Assembly: GCA_016718315.1 (NCBI GenBank)
Contig: JADKDV010000003.1
Coordinates: 186,001 to 250,000 of the forward strand
Origin: Candidatus Obscuribacter sp.
GTDB lineage: Bacteria > Cyanobacteriota > Vampirovibrionia > Obscuribacterales > Obscuribacteraceae
Reading direction: 5' to 3'
Length of the DNA stretch: 64,000 nt
Each line of letters begins with the position of its first letter. The first letter of the stretch is position 1. The translations under genes were made by a program, and so were the position numbers. The notes below the pieces were generated by a model. It had not been told where the DNA came from. It saw only the letters and a program-made list of their open reading frames with translations, and did no database searches. Shown here piece after piece: positions 31,123 to 40,345 of this stretch.

Positions 31123-31880
31123 TCTACGTCGCCAAATTTGAAGAATTCACGTTCACCCCGGTCTGAGGTGATGATTGTGGCTGTTTCGTTCACTCTTTCG
31201 CGCATGCTGTTTTTAGGAAAACGCAGTATGGCTGTGCCGTCGAGTGCGTAAATAGCGTCTAGCAAAGCTTTGTCATACTCTGGAATGCCCGATGGTTGGA
31301 TAATGCGAGCTTTGATGATACGTCTGTCGTTGGAGACTCTGACAAAGAATGTAGCTTTGGTACCAAGTGGCATACTGGGTCCTATGACCACCCTGCCACG
31401 TGCTGCATCCCAGTGGGGCTCTGCGTTTTCGGGGCTATTTATAAGCTCTTGCACACCGGATTGGATGGACCAGAGCAAACGGTTATGCCATTTGTCCCAT
31501 TCCACCATGAGCTCTTGATTGGCCGTGTCGGGGTCAGCTGCTTGCAAATCTGCCTGGGTAGTTTGTGCACTGCCCTTTAAAACTGATGGTGGGGTCTGAT
31601 CGGTTTGGCCTTTAAGCATGCCCGGGTCCTCCTCTGAGGCCTGACCGCTCAATGCCGAGCCTGTATCCTGGGCCTGCCCTCGTAGCTTGCGTTTTTTGAC
31701 TACAGGCTCACTCATCGGTACTGCTAATTGTAGGTCTGGCGTGGGCGAGACCGCCCCTGTCTCCTGGACATTGCCCTGCAGTGGTTCACCGGCTATCACT
31801 GGCATCTGGGCCATTAGCCCGGCCAGTGCGGATATGAGGGTCAACCCCAGCTTTTTTTGACTGTTTTTGCCTGCACTCAT
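31098..31880 (-). CDS. Secreted protein with TonB-like C-terminal domain
   Basis: The 260-residue product has a basic N-terminus and a hydrophobic segment ending PVIAG, so it is exported. Residues about 30-115 form a low-complexity region with five copies of an L-x-G-x-x-x unit (LQGNVQ, LRGQAQ, LSGQAS, LKGQTD, LKGSAQ) at 16-40 residue intervals. From about 150 comes a TonB C-terminal-like domain (TKATFFVRVSNDRRIIKARI, PEYDKALLDAIYAL), whose helix and strands fit energy transducers and related cell-wall proteins. A TonB role is unproven as no ExbB/D genes are here. Confidence 0.6.
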   Translation of the reverse strand: MSAGKNSQKKLGLTLISALAGLMAQMPVIAGEPLQGNVQETGAVSPTPDLQLAVPMSEPVVKKRKLRGQAQDTGSALSGQASEEDPGMLKGQTDQTPPSVLKGSAQTTQADLQAADPDTANQELMVEWDKWHNRLLWSIQSGVQELINSPENAEPHWDAARGRVVIGPSMPLGTKATFFVRVSNDRRIIKARIIQPSGIPEYDKALLDAIYALDGTAILRFPKNSMRERVNETATIITSDRGEREFFKFGDVEKYSVPGR

Positions 31881-31926
31881 CTACTTTGACCTTTGCCAGC
31901 CTGCTATCTTAAAGTAAGTACCTATT

Positions 31927-33483
31927 ATGGACCAAAACCAACTATCACTTCCACTCTTCGCCACCCTTGCGCAAGACTACTTCAATTGTCTTGCCAGCGC
32001 TGGCTGGTCGGTAGAGAGTAATGACGCAAATGCCACAAGGATGTTGCCGCCATGTCTTGTGGCTCTATCTGGCGGCGCTGATAGTGTTTTTCTTTTGAGT
32101 GTTCTTTCTAAAATTTACACCATGGCCAACCAGGCGGAGCGACTGGCTGTCTGCCATGTCAATCACAATGTGCGTCAGGCGGCTTTTGCCGATGCGGCAT
32201 TCTGTGGCAGTCTGGCGCGGAGCCTGGGCCACCGCTACGAGGAGCGCTGCTTAACTGGTCAAAGCCGCGACGAAGCTCAGATGAGAGAGGAGCGCTATCA
32301 GTCTCTAAAAGCTGTTTGTGAGCAACTGGCGATACCATATATAGTGACTGCCCATCATCTAGATGATCAAGTTGAGACTTTTATCTTTCGCCTGGTGCGA
32401 GGCATGTCAGCTGCGGGGACCTCTGGCATCAAGGCTGTTTTACCGCTTGGCTCTGTCACTCTACTTAGACCGTTTTTGCATCTGCGTCACAGTTTCATTG
32501 TGGAGAGCCTTAGTGCCGCCGCTATTGCATTTGTTGAGGATGAGAGCAATAGCGACACTAGCTATGCTCGCAATTATTTGAGAGCTGAGATTTTGCCTGG
32601 TCTATCTGCGCGCTTTAATCAGGCTTTTAACAATATTGAGCATTTTAGAGCGCTGGTGGACCTCGACCAGTCCTTTATCGCCGAGCACGTGCAAAAGCTC
32701 AGTGAGTCCGTCATAGATACGAGCGGCGCGCTGGATTTGAGCTGCTTTGAGCAGTTACATCAGTCTTTGCAAGGGCGACTGCTTGTGGCATGGCTCAAAA
32801 GAGCTGGGGTAGCAGCAGACTATATTCTTGTTGAGCGGTTGCAAAGAATGCTTAAGGGCAAGCTTGGCGCTCAGTCGGTTAAGTCTGATCTGCAAGCAAT
32901 TGTGCAAGGCGGCAAGCTGATTTTGCAAAATGCCCATAGTAGCGCCTCTTCTGACCTGGAGCGCTTGCTTGCGGCGGCTAAACCGGTATCAATAGCGGTG
33001 CCTAAGTCAGGGCGGCGCACTGTGCTTGTGCCCTGGCTGGGTTGTGCTTTGCTACTGCCCCGGCTTGAGCCAGGTACTCAATATGAAGCGCCGCGCAATA
33101 AATTTATTGAGTATGTCGAGCTGGACTCTCTTGACCAGTTTGAGCTGCGCTTGAGAGAGCCTGGTGACCTGTTTGCTCATTCTGGCGGCGGCGAGCCTGG
33201 CGGGCGCCTCAAAAAGCACCTGCACCGCCTGGGTGGGGCTAAGGCTCCACAACTGACAGCAATTGCCGGACTTTATCAAGGGGGTCTGTTAGGCACCCTT
33301 GCTCCGTCACAGCTTTTGCGCTATTTGCCACTTCTGGCTAGTGGTAAGGAGGTGCTCTGGCTTCCTGGTCTTGGCATTTCGGGGCGAGTTGAGGTGCGGG
33401 GGGAGGCCAATCTGCGGCTGGAACTTATCCCCCTAAGTCAACATCCTGACATAGATGGCGCCTTGTCTGAGGTAACTTGCTAA
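31927..33483 (+). CDS. tilS: tRNA(Ile)-lysidine synthetase
   Basis: The 518 residues carry the PP-loop SGGADS at 48-53 (ATP pyrophosphatase), then VCHVNHNVRQ and IPYIVTAHHLDDQVETFIFRLVRG, the signatures of TilS. The N-terminus is extended by about 40 residues against the core family. TilS attaches lysine to C34 of tRNA-Ile2 with CAU anticodon so that it reads AUA. It is essential in most bacteria. The C-terminal domains (about 250-500) are present. The matching tRNA gene lies upstream, and ftsH follows, the same order seen in many bacteria (tilS-ftsH). Confidence 0.9.
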   Translation: MDQNQLSLPLFATLAQDYFNCLASAGWSVESNDANATRMLPPCLVALSGGADSVFLLSVLSKIYTMANQAERLAVCHVNHNVRQAAFADAAFCGSLARSLGHRYEERCLTGQSRDEAQMREERYQSLKAVCEQLAIPYIVTAHHLDDQVETFIFRLVRGMSAAGTSGIKAVLPLGSVTLLRPFLHLRHSFIVESLSAAAIAFVEDESNSDTSYARNYLRAEILPGLSARFNQAFNNIEHFRALVDLDQSFIAEHVQKLSESVIDTSGALDLSCFEQLHQSLQGRLLVAWLKRAGVAADYILVERLQRMLKGKLGAQSVKSDLQAIVQGGKLILQNAHSSASSDLERLLAAAKPVSIAVPKSGRRTVLVPWLGCALLLPRLEPGTQYEAPRNKFIEYVELDSLDQFELRLREPGDLFAHSGGGEPGGRLKKHLHRLGGAKAPQLTAIAGLYQGGLLGTLAPSQLLRYLPLLASGKEVLWLPGLGISGRVEVRGEANLRLELIPLSQHPDIDGALSEVTC

Positions 33484-33600
33484 GATGAAAGTAGTGCAGT
33501 TACTAATGCCTGTCTTGCCTTACTCAGACCCGGTGGGGCTTATATATTGAAAGTGTTATACTTTGTTTTTAGTTGAAGATAGGATTCCGGAGCGATTGAA

Positions 33601-35601
33601 ATGAAGAAGTACGGGACAACCTGGGCTGTTCTACTCATGCTTTTGACACTGGTTATTTTTGCCGTTTGTCTGGCTAGTATGGGTAAAAAGGACGAGCCGC
33701 TGACTTACTCAGGCTTTGTCAATTTGATTCGCGAAGGTAAGGCGAATGAAGTTACCCATGTCACTTTTACAAACGGTGAAAACGTCATTGGTGTTTTGCT
33801 CAAAGGTAAAGAGAGTGCTCGTGAGCGCTCAGTCATCGTGCCTAGTGAAGCTAAAGAAGATTTGATCAAAGAGCTCAACGCGGCAAACGTTCAAATCGAA
33901 ACCAAAGACATCGAAAAAAATGGCATCTGGCTTTCGATGATCAGTTCCTTTCTCCTGCCTGTGATCATTATTGCTGGCTTTCTCTTTATGGTTAAAAGTG
34001 CACAGTCTGGTGGCAATCAGGCTATGAGCTTTGGTCGCAGCCGCGCCAAGCTGATGATGGACAACAAAGTCAAAGTGTCTTTTAACGATGTCGCTGGTAT
34101 CGACGAAGCCAAACAAGAGCTGGAAGAAATCGTTGACTTCCTCAAGTCACCCGAAAAGTTCCAGGCCCTCGGTGCACGTATCCCTCGTGGTGTATTGCTT
34201 GTGGGCTCACCGGGTACTGGTAAGACATTGCTTGCCAAAGCTGTGGCTGGTGAAGCTGGCGTGCCCTTTTTTAGTATTAGTGGCTCAGACTTTGTCGAGA
34301 TGTTTGTCGGTGTGGGTGCGTCCCGCGTGCGCGACCTCTTTGAACAAGCAAAAAAACACGCTCCCTGTATTGTCTTTGTCGACGAAATCGACGCTGTCGG
34401 TCGTCAACGTGGTGCTGGACTTGGTGGCGGTCATGATGAGCGCGAACAAACTCTCAACCAGTTGCTAGTTGAAATGGATGGCTTTGAAGGTAGCACCGGT
34501 ATCATCGTTGTCGCTGCTACCAACCGTCCTGATATCCTGGACTCAGCGCTATTGCGTCCAGGCCGCTTTGACCGTCAAGTCGTAATAGACAGACCTGATG
34601 TGCGCGGTCGTGAGCAAATCCTCAATGTACACCGCAATGGCAAGCCTCTTGCCAATGATGTTGACCTCAATGTATTGGCTCGTCGCACCCCCGGTTTTAC
34701 TGGTGCTGATTTGAGTAACTTGATCAACGAAGCAGCTCTCATTGCTGCCCGCGCTAACAAGCGTGAGATTGAAATGGTCGACATGGAACAGGCTATCGAC
34801 AAAGTCGGTATGGGGCCTGAGCGTCGTACACGTCTCATCCCACCCAAAGAAAAAGAAATGACCGCCTATCATGAAGTCGGCCATGCTCTGATGAACGTAC
34901 TTTTGCCCAACGCCTATCCTCTGCACAAAGTGACAATCATTCCTCGTGGCTTTGCTCTCGGTCTGACTATGTCGCTACCTGATGAAGACGTGTTGTCCAT
35001 GACTAAAGCCATGATTAGAGACCAGATTGGTGTTTGTCTTGGCGGTCGTGTTGCCGAAGAAATCGTGTACGGCGATGTTACCACCGGTGCCCAAAATGAC
35101 CTCGAGAAGAGCACAAGCTTTGCTCGTCGCATGGTAACTGAGTTTGGTATGAGTGACAGACTGGGACCAATGACTTTTGGCAAACGTCATGAGCAAGTAT
35201 TTCTTGGTCGTGATATAGGCCACGAGCGCGATTATGGCGAAAAAATCGCCACTGCCATTGACGAAGAAGTCTCTGAGATCATTTCTGATCAGTATGCCCG
35301 TGTCAAAGAGCTACTCTTGCAGCACCGCCCCCACATGAATGCCATAGTGCAGCAATTGCTTATCAAAGAAACTCTAGACAAAAAAGAAGTTGATGCCATC
35401 ATCGAAGAAGTCAATCGCAAGTTGGCTTTAGGTGAAGACCCTGTGATTACAACTGATATCGATAATCTCGGACCGCCCACAGCTCCTGCTGATACCAAAG
35501 AAGAAGAGCTGACAATCAAGACCAATGCGGCAAAAGACATTCGTGATGAAAATCAGGGTGGAGATGCTAGCCCAGGTGGTTTGAGACCAAACTTCGCCTG
35601 A
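33601..35601 (+). CDS. ftsH: ATP-dependent zinc metalloprotease FtsH
   Basis: The 666 residues have two transmembrane helices (about 7-25 and 113-131) with a small external domain between. An AAA+ module follows: Walker A GSPGTGKT at 202-209, Walker B IVFVDEID at 257-264, and [20 protein letters not shown] as second region of homology at 306-325. The peptidase has HEVGH at 424-428. It degrades membrane and regulatory proteins as a hexamer. All key residues are intact. The tail is Glu/Asp-rich. A terminator lies directly after it. Confidence 0.98.
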   Translation: MKKYGTTWAVLLMLLTLVIFAVCLASMGKKDEPLTYSGFVNLIREGKANEVTHVTFTNGENVIGVLLKGKESARERSVIVPSEAKEDLIKELNAANVQIETKDIEKNGIWLSMISSFLLPVIIIAGFLFMVKSAQSGGNQAMSFGRSRAKLMMDNKVKVSFNDVAGIDEAKQELEEIVDFLKSPEKFQALGARIPRGVLLVGSPGTGKTLLAKAVAGEAGVPFFSISGSDFVEMFVGVGASRVRDLFEQAKKHAPCIVFVDEIDAVGRQRGAGLGGGHDEREQTLNQLLVEMDGFEGSTGIIVVAATNRPDILDSALLRPGRFDRQVVIDRPDVRGREQILNVHRNGKPLANDVDLNVLARRTPGFTGADLSNLINEAALIAARANKREIEMVDMEQAIDKVGMGPERRTRLIPPKEKEMTAYHEVGHALMNVLLPNAYPLHKVTIIPRGFALGLTMSLPDEDVLSMTKAMIRDQIGVCLGGRVAEEIVYGDVTTGAQNDLEKSTSFARRMVTEFGMSDRLGPMTFGKRHEQVFLGRDIGHERDYGEKIATAIDEEVSEIISDQYARVKELLLQHRPHMNAIVQQLLIKETLDKKEVDAIIEEVNRKLALGEDPVITTDIDNLGPPTAPADTKEEELTIKTNAAKDIRDENQGGDASPGGLRPNFA

Positions 35602-35644
35602 CCAGCGCTTATTAACAAATCGATTACAACTAAAGAGTACTTTA

Positions 35645-35673
35645 GGAGCTATCCCCGACAGAGGTGTAGCTCC
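35645..35673 (+). terminator. Terminator after ftsH
   Basis: An inverted repeat GGAGCTA / TAGCTCC with a 15-base loop is followed by TTTGGTTTTT. The T-tract overlaps the TTG start of the next gene, so the amidase start sits in the terminator. Confidence 0.6.
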
Positions 35674-35674
35674 T

Positions 35675-36487
35675 TTGGTTTTTGAATCAACTGAAGCTGC
35701 CAAAGAGCAGCCAAAAGCACCCGCACCAGTTTTTAATGCGGCCGATTTCCAGTCAAGTCAGCCTAAGCCTGAGCTTAAAGGCGTACAGGTCGCCGCCAAC
35801 GGAGCGCCTGAAGGTATTGGTCTGACTAAGACAATGTATCTCGATATGGGGCACTGCACCAGTGGTGAAAAAAATCCATTTGGCGTTGGCGGAACAGACA
35901 GGGGCTTTAACGGACCTGGCTACGATGAGTGTAAGGTCAATACCCAGCTTGGTCTGGCTGTCGAAAAAGAAGCCAAAGAGCGCGGTCTATATGTAGTTAA
36001 AACATGGGATCCGCAAAACATGCCGCCAGCTGTGCCTAAGCAGCAGGATCTAGATCGTCGCAATGCCACTGTCAATCGTGATGTCGCCAAGTACTGTGAT
36101 GACAGCATCTATGTCAGTATCCACCATGATTCTGATAAGGCTGGTACAAGTGGTCAGCGTGCTTATTTTGCTGCCACAAAACCAGACAGCATGAAGCTTG
36201 TAGAGTCAATGCAGGCAACCGCCTGGCGCAAGCGAGAAGGCGACATACAACCGGATACAAAAACCCAGAATAAACTTTTGCAGGGCTTACGTGGAGTCAA
36301 TAGCGTAGGCGTGCTTTTAGAAGTGGCCAATGTCAAAAACTCCTACGATGCCGCTAATATGGACACAGCGGCCTTTCGCAGTAATGTCGCCAGACGGATT
36401 GTGGACGGGGCTATTAACTACTTCAACCTCAAAGAAGGCAAAGAACGGCCCCTGTCTTATTGCCACAGACAAAAGCTCGGCGGTTAA
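35675..36487 (+). CDS. N-acetylmuramoyl-L-alanine amidase (Amidase_3 family)
   Basis: The 270 residues have an N-terminal linker of about 50 residues, rich in Pro/Ala/Gln, and then an Amidase_3 catalytic domain. Zinc ligands and the catalytic Glu are visible as His60 (LDMGHC), Glu85 (YDECKVN), His150 (SIHHDS) and Glu216 (LLEVANV). It cleaves the peptide from the glycan in peptidoglycan. I see no signal peptide, unlike most family members; it may act inside or use another route. Start is TTG 35675, with AGAGGTG 8 bases upstream, within the ftsH terminator. Confidence 0.7.
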   Translation: MVFESTEAAKEQPKAPAPVFNAADFQSSQPKPELKGVQVAANGAPEGIGLTKTMYLDMGHCTSGEKNPFGVGGTDRGFNGPGYDECKVNTQLGLAVEKEAKERGLYVVKTWDPQNMPPAVPKQQDLDRRNATVNRDVAKYCDDSIYVSIHHDSDKAGTSGQRAYFAATKPDSMKLVESMQATAWRKREGDIQPDTKTQNKLLQGLRGVNSVGVLLEVANVKNSYDAANMDTAAFRSNVARRIVDGAINYFNLKEGKERPLSYCHRQKLGG

Positions 36488-36580
36488 GCAACCAACCCTC
36501 TTTGTGATCATTAGGCCATACTTAAGAATGGCTCTATTTCACCAATGTGTAAACAAATAGTGATAATCTATCCCCTTCAA

Positions 36581-36629
36581 GATGGGCTCAGTGAGCCACA
36601 TCGGGATCCTGAAAGCGCTCTTGGCTTTC
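36581..36629 (+). promoter_or_regulatory. Double-hairpin leader of the aldehyde dehydrogenase gene
   Basis: Two hairpins lie in series: GATG-GGCTC / GAGCC-CATC (with a bulged A) at 36581-36602 and GAAAGC / GCTTTC at 36611-36629. They end 34 bases before the GTG start. Their role is unknown; they do not match a riboswitch class I know. Confidence 0.4.
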
Positions 36630-36663
36630 AACATTTATAACTGTTTGTCTGGAGGGTCTGCGC

Positions 36664-38157
36664 GTGGCCGTCATGCAAGAAAAAGAACTACTTTGCAAGG
36701 AATTCCTTTCCAAGCCCAAAAAGCTTCTAATTGATGGGAAGTGGGTTGATTCGATTAGTGGAAAAACTTTTGAAACTATAAACCCTGCGACCGAGGAAGT
36801 CCTCTGCCGTGTGGCTGAAGGCGGTAAAGAAGACGTAGACCTGGCAGTCAAAGCCGCCAGACGCGCTTTTGAGACCGGACCCTGGCGCAAGATGAGCACC
36901 GCCGAGCGCGCTCGCATCATGCTCAGACTTGCTGACTTAATCGAAAAGCACGCCGATGAGCTAGCTCAAATCGAAACTCTAGACAATGGCAAACCAATTA
37001 CCGAATCTCGCTATGTTGACGTGCCACAAACAGTTGAAACTTTCCGCTACTATGCTGGTTTTGCCACCAAACTGGAAGGCGAAACAATCAATGCCAATAG
37101 CAACTTCTTCACCTACACTCTGAGAGAGCCTGTTGGTGTTGTTGGTCAAATCATTCCCTGGAACTTCCCAATGCTGATGATGGCATGGAAATGGGGTCCA
37201 GCTCTGGCTGCCGGCAACTGTGTCATCCTCAAACCAGCCGAACAAACTCCTCTATCTGCTTTGCGCATTGGTGAATTGGCTCTTGAAGCTGGTTTTCCTG
37301 AAGGTGTCATCAATATCATCACCGGTTTTGGTGCTGATAGCGCTGGTGAAGCCATCTCCAAGCATATGGACATCGACAAAGTGGCTTTTACAGGCGAAGA
37401 CAAAACTGGCAAGTTGATTGTGCAAGCCAGCACCACTAACCTCAAGAGAGTCTCTCTGGAGCTTGGCGGTAAAGCACCAAACATCGTCTTTGCTGACGCT
37501 GATATTGATGCTGCTGTTAGAGGCGCTATCACCGGTATTTTCTTCAACCAGGGACAGGTTTGCTGCGCTGGTTCAAGACTTTTCTTGGAAAAAGGCATAC
37601 ACGATGAGTTTATGAGTAAGCTCACCGATCGCATCGCCAAAATCCGTCAGGGTAATGGTCTTGATGAGAGCACCAATATTGGTCCTCAAGTCTCCAAAGA
37701 ACAGCAACAGCGTGTGCTTGGTTATATCGACATTGCTAAAGGCGAAGGCGCCAAGGTAGCTTGTGGCGGCGAAGCACCGGGCGATCTCAAAAAGGGTTAT
37801 TTCGTCAAGCCAACAGTCTTCACCGGCTGCAACAACGACATGCGTATTGCGCAGGAAGAAGTCTTTGGACCAGTGCTTGCTGTAATCCCCTTCACCAAGA
37901 TGGAAGATGTGGCTGAGCAAGCCAATAAAACCACTTTTGGTCTATCCGGAGCAGTCTGGACAAAAGACGTCAAAAAAGCCCACAAATTTGCCTCCCACAT
38001 CAAGGCTGGCACAATTTGGGTTAACTGCTACAACGTCTTTGATCCCGCTGTGCCATTTGGTGGTTACAAGATGAGCGGCTATGGACGCGAGCTTGGTAAA
38101 CACTCAATGGAGCTCTATACCAATATCAAGTCGGTATGGGTCAATTTGATGGACTAA
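36664..38157 (+). CDS. Aldehyde dehydrogenase, NAD(P)-dependent
   Basis: The 497 residues, starting at GTG 36664 with GGAGGG 7 bases upstream, match the ALDH1/2-like group. There is WNFP with Asn167, KPAEQTPLS with Lys190, ELGGK with the general-base Glu266, and NQGQVCCAGSR with the nucleophile at Cys300. The dinucleotide loop reads FTGEDKTGK rather than the usual FTGSTxxGK, which may alter coenzyme binding. It oxidises aldehydes to acids; the substrate is not given by context. It is monocistronic, between a double-hairpin leader and a terminator. Confidence 0.9.
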   Translation: MAVMQEKELLCKEFLSKPKKLLIDGKWVDSISGKTFETINPATEEVLCRVAEGGKEDVDLAVKAARRAFETGPWRKMSTAERARIMLRLADLIEKHADELAQIETLDNGKPITESRYVDVPQTVETFRYYAGFATKLEGETINANSNFFTYTLREPVGVVGQIIPWNFPMLMMAWKWGPALAAGNCVILKPAEQTPLSALRIGELALEAGFPEGVINIITGFGADSAGEAISKHMDIDKVAFTGEDKTGKLIVQASTTNLKRVSLELGGKAPNIVFADADIDAAVRGAITGIFFNQGQVCCAGSRLFLEKGIHDEFMSKLTDRIAKIRQGNGLDESTNIGPQVSKEQQQRVLGYIDIAKGEGAKVACGGEAPGDLKKGYFVKPTVFTGCNNDMRIAQEEVFGPVLAVIPFTKMEDVAEQANKTTFGLSGAVWTKDVKKAHKFASHIKAGTIWVNCYNVFDPAVPFGGYKMSGYGRELGKHSMELYTNIKSVWVNLMD

Positions 38158-38178
38158 CCCTCCAGTAGGGATAGTTAC

Positions 38179-38209
38179 AAAAAGGGCAGGTCCTGTACCT
38201 GCCCTTTTT
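38179..38209 (+). terminator. Terminator after the aldehyde dehydrogenase gene
   Basis: A 13-base-pair stem AAAAAGGGCAGGT / ACCTGCCCTTTTT with a five-base loop. Confidence 0.9.
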
Positions 38210-38771
38210 GTTGGTTTTGATGCTGTCATCCTGGTCAGGGGGCTTATCAATAGCCTGAGTTGAGACAATTTAATCTGAAAAGTGAAGGGTAAAACATCGT
38301 CGTCTCTATTATCGGGAATCGTTTTTGTCTCTTTAATTCGAGACTGAAGTGTGTCGACTACAACTGTCTCTAAAATTGCTCCAACTGACATGCGGGTTTG
38401 TAATGCCTGGGGACTAAGTTTTTACTTTCCGTTCCTTGCTGCGAATTGATTTGCGCAGCTGTCTTAAACGAAAAGCCAGCAGTTTATTTTTCCTTGGCCA
38501 CGAAAAACGTGGCCAATTGCTTGTCTTGCTGGAAATAGTCGCCTAACTTATACTTGACGCGTGGTGATTTTCATACACATTAGTGTTTTACCTATTCAAT
38601 GTGTGTATGTGGTGTTGGTGGTTTGAAAGGCCTGGTACGACAAGCGTTAGCCCATTTTGGAGGCGCTTTGTATTTGCTGTGTAGGGGCTTAGTTGGCAGG
38701 GATTTTACACTGATCCCTGTATGCTTGCACGCAAAAGTATCTCGTCTGGAACGTATTTAAGGACGAGCACA
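38210..38771. other. Gene-free region with two inverted repeats
   Basis: No open frame with coding character. There is a perfect hairpin TTGGCCACG-AAAAA-CGTGGCCAA at 38494-38516, then a TTGACG box at 38554. An inverted repeat CATACACA / TGTGTATG follows at 38572-38609, and then the XRE-LOV-like gene. The repeats may be operators or ends of a small RNA. The rest shows nothing I recognise. Confidence 0.6.
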
Positions 38772-39416
38772 ATGAACGTTAAGGACAGTCTTGATCCCGA
38801 GTCTCTTTTGAAGAGTCTATCTGAGACCATAAGATATCGTCGAAAGAAGCTCAAAATCAGTCAAGAAGACCTTTCCAGTCAAGCTGGCTTTGCTCGCGGC
38901 TATCTCAGTGATATCGAGCGTGGTGCACGTAGTTTTAGCATCAAAAATTTGGCGCGTCTCTCTAACGTCCTCAAAATTACTCCCTCAGCTCTTCTTTGTA
39001 TGACCGAGAAGCGCCTGCGCACTGGCGCTATAGAGGCTGATACACGGATAGATTCGGTCGTAGTCAATGCCTTGATTGGTAGTGGCGAGACTATTCTAAT
39101 TCTCGTAGACGCCGTTAAGGCCGACTTCCCCATTATTTTTGTGTCGCATCATTTTGAGCAAGCATTTGGCTATAGCCGTGATGAAGTGCTGGGACGTAAT
39201 TTTAGTTTTTTGCTGAGAGGCGAACTCTATCAAGAGGGTTTGAAAGAGATCTGTCAGGCTGTCGAGGTTAAAAGTAGTTGCGTAACCCGCCTCAAATGCT
39301 ATCGTAAAGATGGTACCGAGATTATGAGTGATGTCTCGGCCTCATCAATAGTGGATGAAAATGGCGAAGTAATCTTTATCGCTTGTTTGCATAAGGTAAG
39401 CAGCGCAGCCGAGTGA
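38772..39416 (+). CDS. XRE-type regulator fused to a LOV-like PAS domain without the photoactive Cys
   Basis: I start at ATG 38772 (MNVKDSLD), with AAGGACGAG just upstream. The 214 residues have an XRE helix-turn-helix at about 15-75 (SETIRYRRKKLKISQEDLSSQ, GYLSDIERG). A linker of about 30 residues leads to a PAS domain at about 100-210. The latter reads IIFVSHHFEQAFGYSRDEVLGRN followed by FSFLLRG, then YRKDGTEI and ENGEVIFIACLHKV, the order of LOV photoreceptors (GRNCRFLQ). The cysteine is Phe144, so the flavin-cysteinyl adduct cannot form. It may sense redox state or a ligand instead. Autoregulation from the flanking repeats is possible. Confidence 0.75.
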   Translation: MNVKDSLDPESLLKSLSETIRYRRKKLKISQEDLSSQAGFARGYLSDIERGARSFSIKNLARLSNVLKITPSALLCMTEKRLRTGAIEADTRIDSVVVNALIGSGETILILVDAVKADFPIIFVSHHFEQAFGYSRDEVLGRNFSFLLRGELYQEGLKEICQAVEVKSSCVTRLKCYRKDGTEIMSDVSASSIVDENGEVIFIACLHKVSSAAE

Positions 39417-39427
39417 GGCTTGAATGA

Positions 39428-40345
39428 TTGAATAAGTTTGCCACAGTACTGGTCATTGTATGGAGTCTGTGGGCAAACGTTGTACCGGCTATTGCCCAAT
39501 CGGGTAGTGGCAAAGATAAAGCTGCCCAAGATCTAAAACGCCAGGGCGAAATAATGATGGGGCGCGGTGACTATGCTGCTGCCCGACTGGTGCTTTTGCG
39601 TGCTACTAAGCTCAATTCTAAAGACCCTGAGCTGTTTGTCGATCTTGGTCGCGCCACATATAACACCATGGATCGCTTCAGTCAGGGTGTTGAAGAAGCT
39701 GAAGGTTATTTGCATAAGAGCCTGGCCCTTGACCCCACTCAGTCCCGGGCCTTTGCCCATCTAGCTGAGCTAAGGGTGATTCAAGGCAAGCACCAGGAAG
39801 CTGTCGACTTTGCCAATAGAGGCATCAAAAACAAGAATGTCTGGGCTGATTGTTATTACTACAAAGCCGTGGCTCTAAGTAATCTCAAACGCGGACCAGA
39901 AGCCCTTACCACCATTGATCAATATCTAAAAGTCTGTCATCCCGCTAAACGCAGCCTGACCCTTGAGACCAAAGCATCGATATTAGAAAATATGGGACGT
40001 TATAGTGATGCCTTGCCTATCTACCAGGAAGTTTACAAGGACAAAAAGCAAGACACTTATCTCTTTAGAGAGTCTAACTGTCTGGAAAAAATGGGTAAGC
40101 CGCTACAGGCAGCTAAAGTGCTCGACAAGCTGATTGTTAACAACCCACAGGATGAAGCCGCCCTCGTCCAGCGTGCCAGGCTCTATGTCAAAGCAGGCGA
40201 CCTTAAAAGCGCTGAGGCCGATTACAGCCGGGCCATAGCCGAATTGCCTATTGCTGCCTATTACAAAGAGCGCGCCGCTCTTTACAAAAAAATGGGTAGG
40301 CTCGACCTTTATCAGAAGGATCTCAAGTCAGCTGCCGCACTTTAA
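39428..40345 (+). CDS. Secreted TPR-repeat protein
   Basis: Starts at TTG 39428 with GAGG 9 bases upstream; the ATG at 39424 only opens a three-codon frame. The 305-residue protein has a signal peptide (MNKFATVLVIVWSLWANVVPAIAQ). About seven TPRs follow (RQGEIMMGRGDYAAARLVLLRA, AFAHLAELRVIQGKHQEAVDFA, LVQRARLYVKAGDLKSAEADY). It lies 11 bases after the XRE-LOV gene and is probably co-transcribed. A binding scaffold in the envelope is the likely role. Confidence 0.75.
   Translation: MNKFATVLVIVWSLWANVVPAIAQSGSGKDKAAQDLKRQGEIMMGRGDYAAARLVLLRATKLNSKDPELFVDLGRATYNTMDRFSQGVEEAEGYLHKSLALDPTQSRAFAHLAELRVIQGKHQEAVDFANRGIKNKNVWADCYYYKAVALSNLKRGPEALTTIDQYLKVCHPAKRSLTLETKASILENMGRYSDALPIYQEVYKDKKQDTYLFRESNCLEKMGKPLQAAKVLDKLIVNNPQDEAALVQRARLYVKAGDLKSAEADYSRAIAELPIAAYYKERAALYKKMGRLDLYQKDLKSAAAL

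Noticed and set aside
36581..36629. mini-ykkC-type riboswitch
   Set aside because: Two hairpins are present but the loops lack the ACGR signature.
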